Below are positions 63,277-64,000 of a stretch of DNA of 64,000 nucleotides, one piece after another. Every line of letters starts with the position of its first letter. Positions within the stretch are counted from its first letter, which is position 1. Where the stretch lies: contig CAXXSC010000006.1 in assembly GCA_963668435.2 (NCBI GenBank), positions 682,001 to 746,000 of the forward strand, in the 5' to 3' direction. This DNA is from G963668435 sp963668435. GTDB lineage: Bacteria; Latescibacterota; Latescibacteria; Latescibacterales; Latescibacteraceae. A program made the position numbers and the translations under genes. The notes beneath the pieces are model-generated. The model was not told where the DNA came from and ran no database searches. It saw only the letters and a program-made list of their open reading frames with translations.

Positions 63277-64000
63277 ATGGAAAAGCGGCAATGCGGCACG
63301 ACAGGGCTCGCGTTATCTGCCCTCGGTTTCGGCTGCTGGGCATTCGGCGGCGGCGCATACTGGGGCGAGGATCATGACCAGAAAGACGTGGACAAGCTGG
63401 TCCGTTACGCGTTCGACAACGGCATGACCTATTTCGATACAGCAGAGGCATACAACGAGGGCAGAAGCGAAGAAAGCCTCGGGCTCGCGGTAAAAGACCT
63501 TCCCCGCGACGAGGTCATAATCGGCAGCAAGGTCCTGCCCGGCAACTGCTATCCCGACATGCTGATCGAACACTGCGAGGCCTCGCTGAAACGTCTCGGG
63601 CTCGACTACATGGACCTCTACATGATTCACTGGCCGCTGACGCCCCTGGCAATCAGCGCTTTCGGATCGGCCGAGACCGCCGCGAACCCACCCGCACAGG
63701 ATGACGCGTTCGCAACACTCATCAGGCTCAAAGAGCAGGGCAAAATCAAGCATATAGGTGTCAGCAATTTCGGCGTCAAATTCCTCGAGGAGGCCGCTGA
63801 AACCGGCGCGGTTGTCGCCGCGAATCAGGTTGTCTACAGCCTTCTCTATCGCGGAATCGAACATGAACTCCTGCCCTACAGTGCCAAGAAGGGCATCGGC
63901 GTTATTAGCTACATGACACTGATACAGGGCATTCTCGCCGACCTCTGGCCCACGATCGTGGATATCCCCGACAAGCAGCGCCGTCTGCGCCTCTTCGACA
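63277..64000 (+). CDS. Aldo/keto reductase (partial)
   Basis: The first 241 codons of an NADPH-dependent aldo/keto reductase; the gene runs off the right edge. The catalytic tetrad is visible: Asp in TYFDTAEAYNEG, Tyr in the same segment, Lys in IIGSKVLPG and His in MIHWPL. GKIKHIGVSNFGVKFLEEA and NQVVYSLLYRGIE are standard. The ATG at 63277 follows GAAGGGAAGG. It lies 72 bp after the SUMF1-sialidase fusion on the same strand and might act on the same sugar pathway. The substrate is not predictable from the visible part. Confidence 0.88.
   Translation, partial: MEKRQCGTTGLALSALGFGCWAFGGGAYWGEDHDQKDVDKLVRYAFDNGMTYFDTAEAYNEGRSEESLGLAVKDLPRDEVIIGSKVLPGNCYPDMLIEHCEASLKRLGLDYMDLYMIHWPLTPLAISAFGSAETAANPPAQDDAFATLIRLKEQGKIKHIGVSNFGVKFLEEAAETGAVVAANQVVYSLLYRGIEHELLPYSAKKGIGVISYMTLIQGILADLWPTIVDIPDKQRRLRLFD

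Noticed and set aside
1..64000. tRNA, rRNA, CRISPR or prophage
   Set aside because: I looked in the intergenic gaps on both strands and saw no conserved tRNA arm, rRNA segment, regularly spaced repeat-spacer array or phage structural gene. A covariance-model scan could still find a small RNA gene.

Overview
The window looks like chromosomal DNA of a Gram-negative bacterium with an outer membrane, probably of the FCB superphylum or a neighbouring candidate phylum such as Latescibacterota or KSB1. That placement is an inference. It rests on a KDO/lipopolysaccharide gene set (kdsA, kdsB, kdsC), on six large exported proteins that end in the same FlgD-Ig/type-A-sorting-like C-terminal domain with a PNPFN motif, on many secreted carbohydrate-active proteins, and on short interspersed repeats around GxxExxY genes. 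I saw no rRNA, tRNA or CRISPR array.

Region 1 (1-9.8 kb, minus strand) is an envelope-biosynthesis run, in transcription order: kdsB, two GNAT acetyltransferases (the second broken by an in-frame stop), pyrG, kdsA, a secreted glycosidase-like protein, murA, kdsC, a CBM9-like protein and a partial DUF4838 lipoprotein. PyrG makes the CTP that KdsB uses to activate KDO, KdsA and KdsC make KDO, and MurA starts peptidoglycan synthesis. Region 2 (9.8-21.7 kb) carries larA, two SGNH hydrolases plus a Tat-type sulfatase, a GxxExxY cassette in 42-bp direct repeats, a metallo-beta-lactamase-fold protein with an AEC transporter, two ThuA-like proteins, a decayed methyltransferase and a DUF4861-like protein.

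Region 3 (21.6-27 kb) has a second GxxExxY cassette whose flanking repeat is split by an IS4-type insertion sequence with 17-bp perfect ends and a 9-bp target duplication. An NFACT/RqcH-family gene with a highly folded upstream region and an SH3/NlpC-P60 hydrolase follow. Region 4 (27-40 kb) is a 13-kb tandem array of four exported ~1,000-residue beta-propeller proteins. Three share a promoter and leader, and two share a 164-bp identical 5' block. Upstream lies a likely operon (46-40.3 kb) for a DUF2723 GT-C-like membrane protein, a small secreted protein, a flippase-like protein and a GT4 glycosyltransferase, which could glycosylate exported proteins or make a surface glycan.

Region 5 (46-64 kb) mixes a frameshifted YCF48-like exported protein, ttcA, an orphan HicB antitoxin with a palindromic operator, a heparinase-like lyase, a DoxX-TIM-barrel fusion, a 538-bp non-autonomous element with IS-like ends, an AT-rich orphan gene, a THUMP-like methyltransferase, an SSS transporter, a FlgD-Ig glycosidase, a CarboxypepD_reg lipoprotein, an SUMF1-sialidase fusion and a partial aldo/keto reductase. 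The most distinctive observations are the propeller array, the two repeat-bracketed GxxExxY cassettes, the IS/MITE pair, the folded intergenic region at 25.4-25.6 kb and several broken genes.
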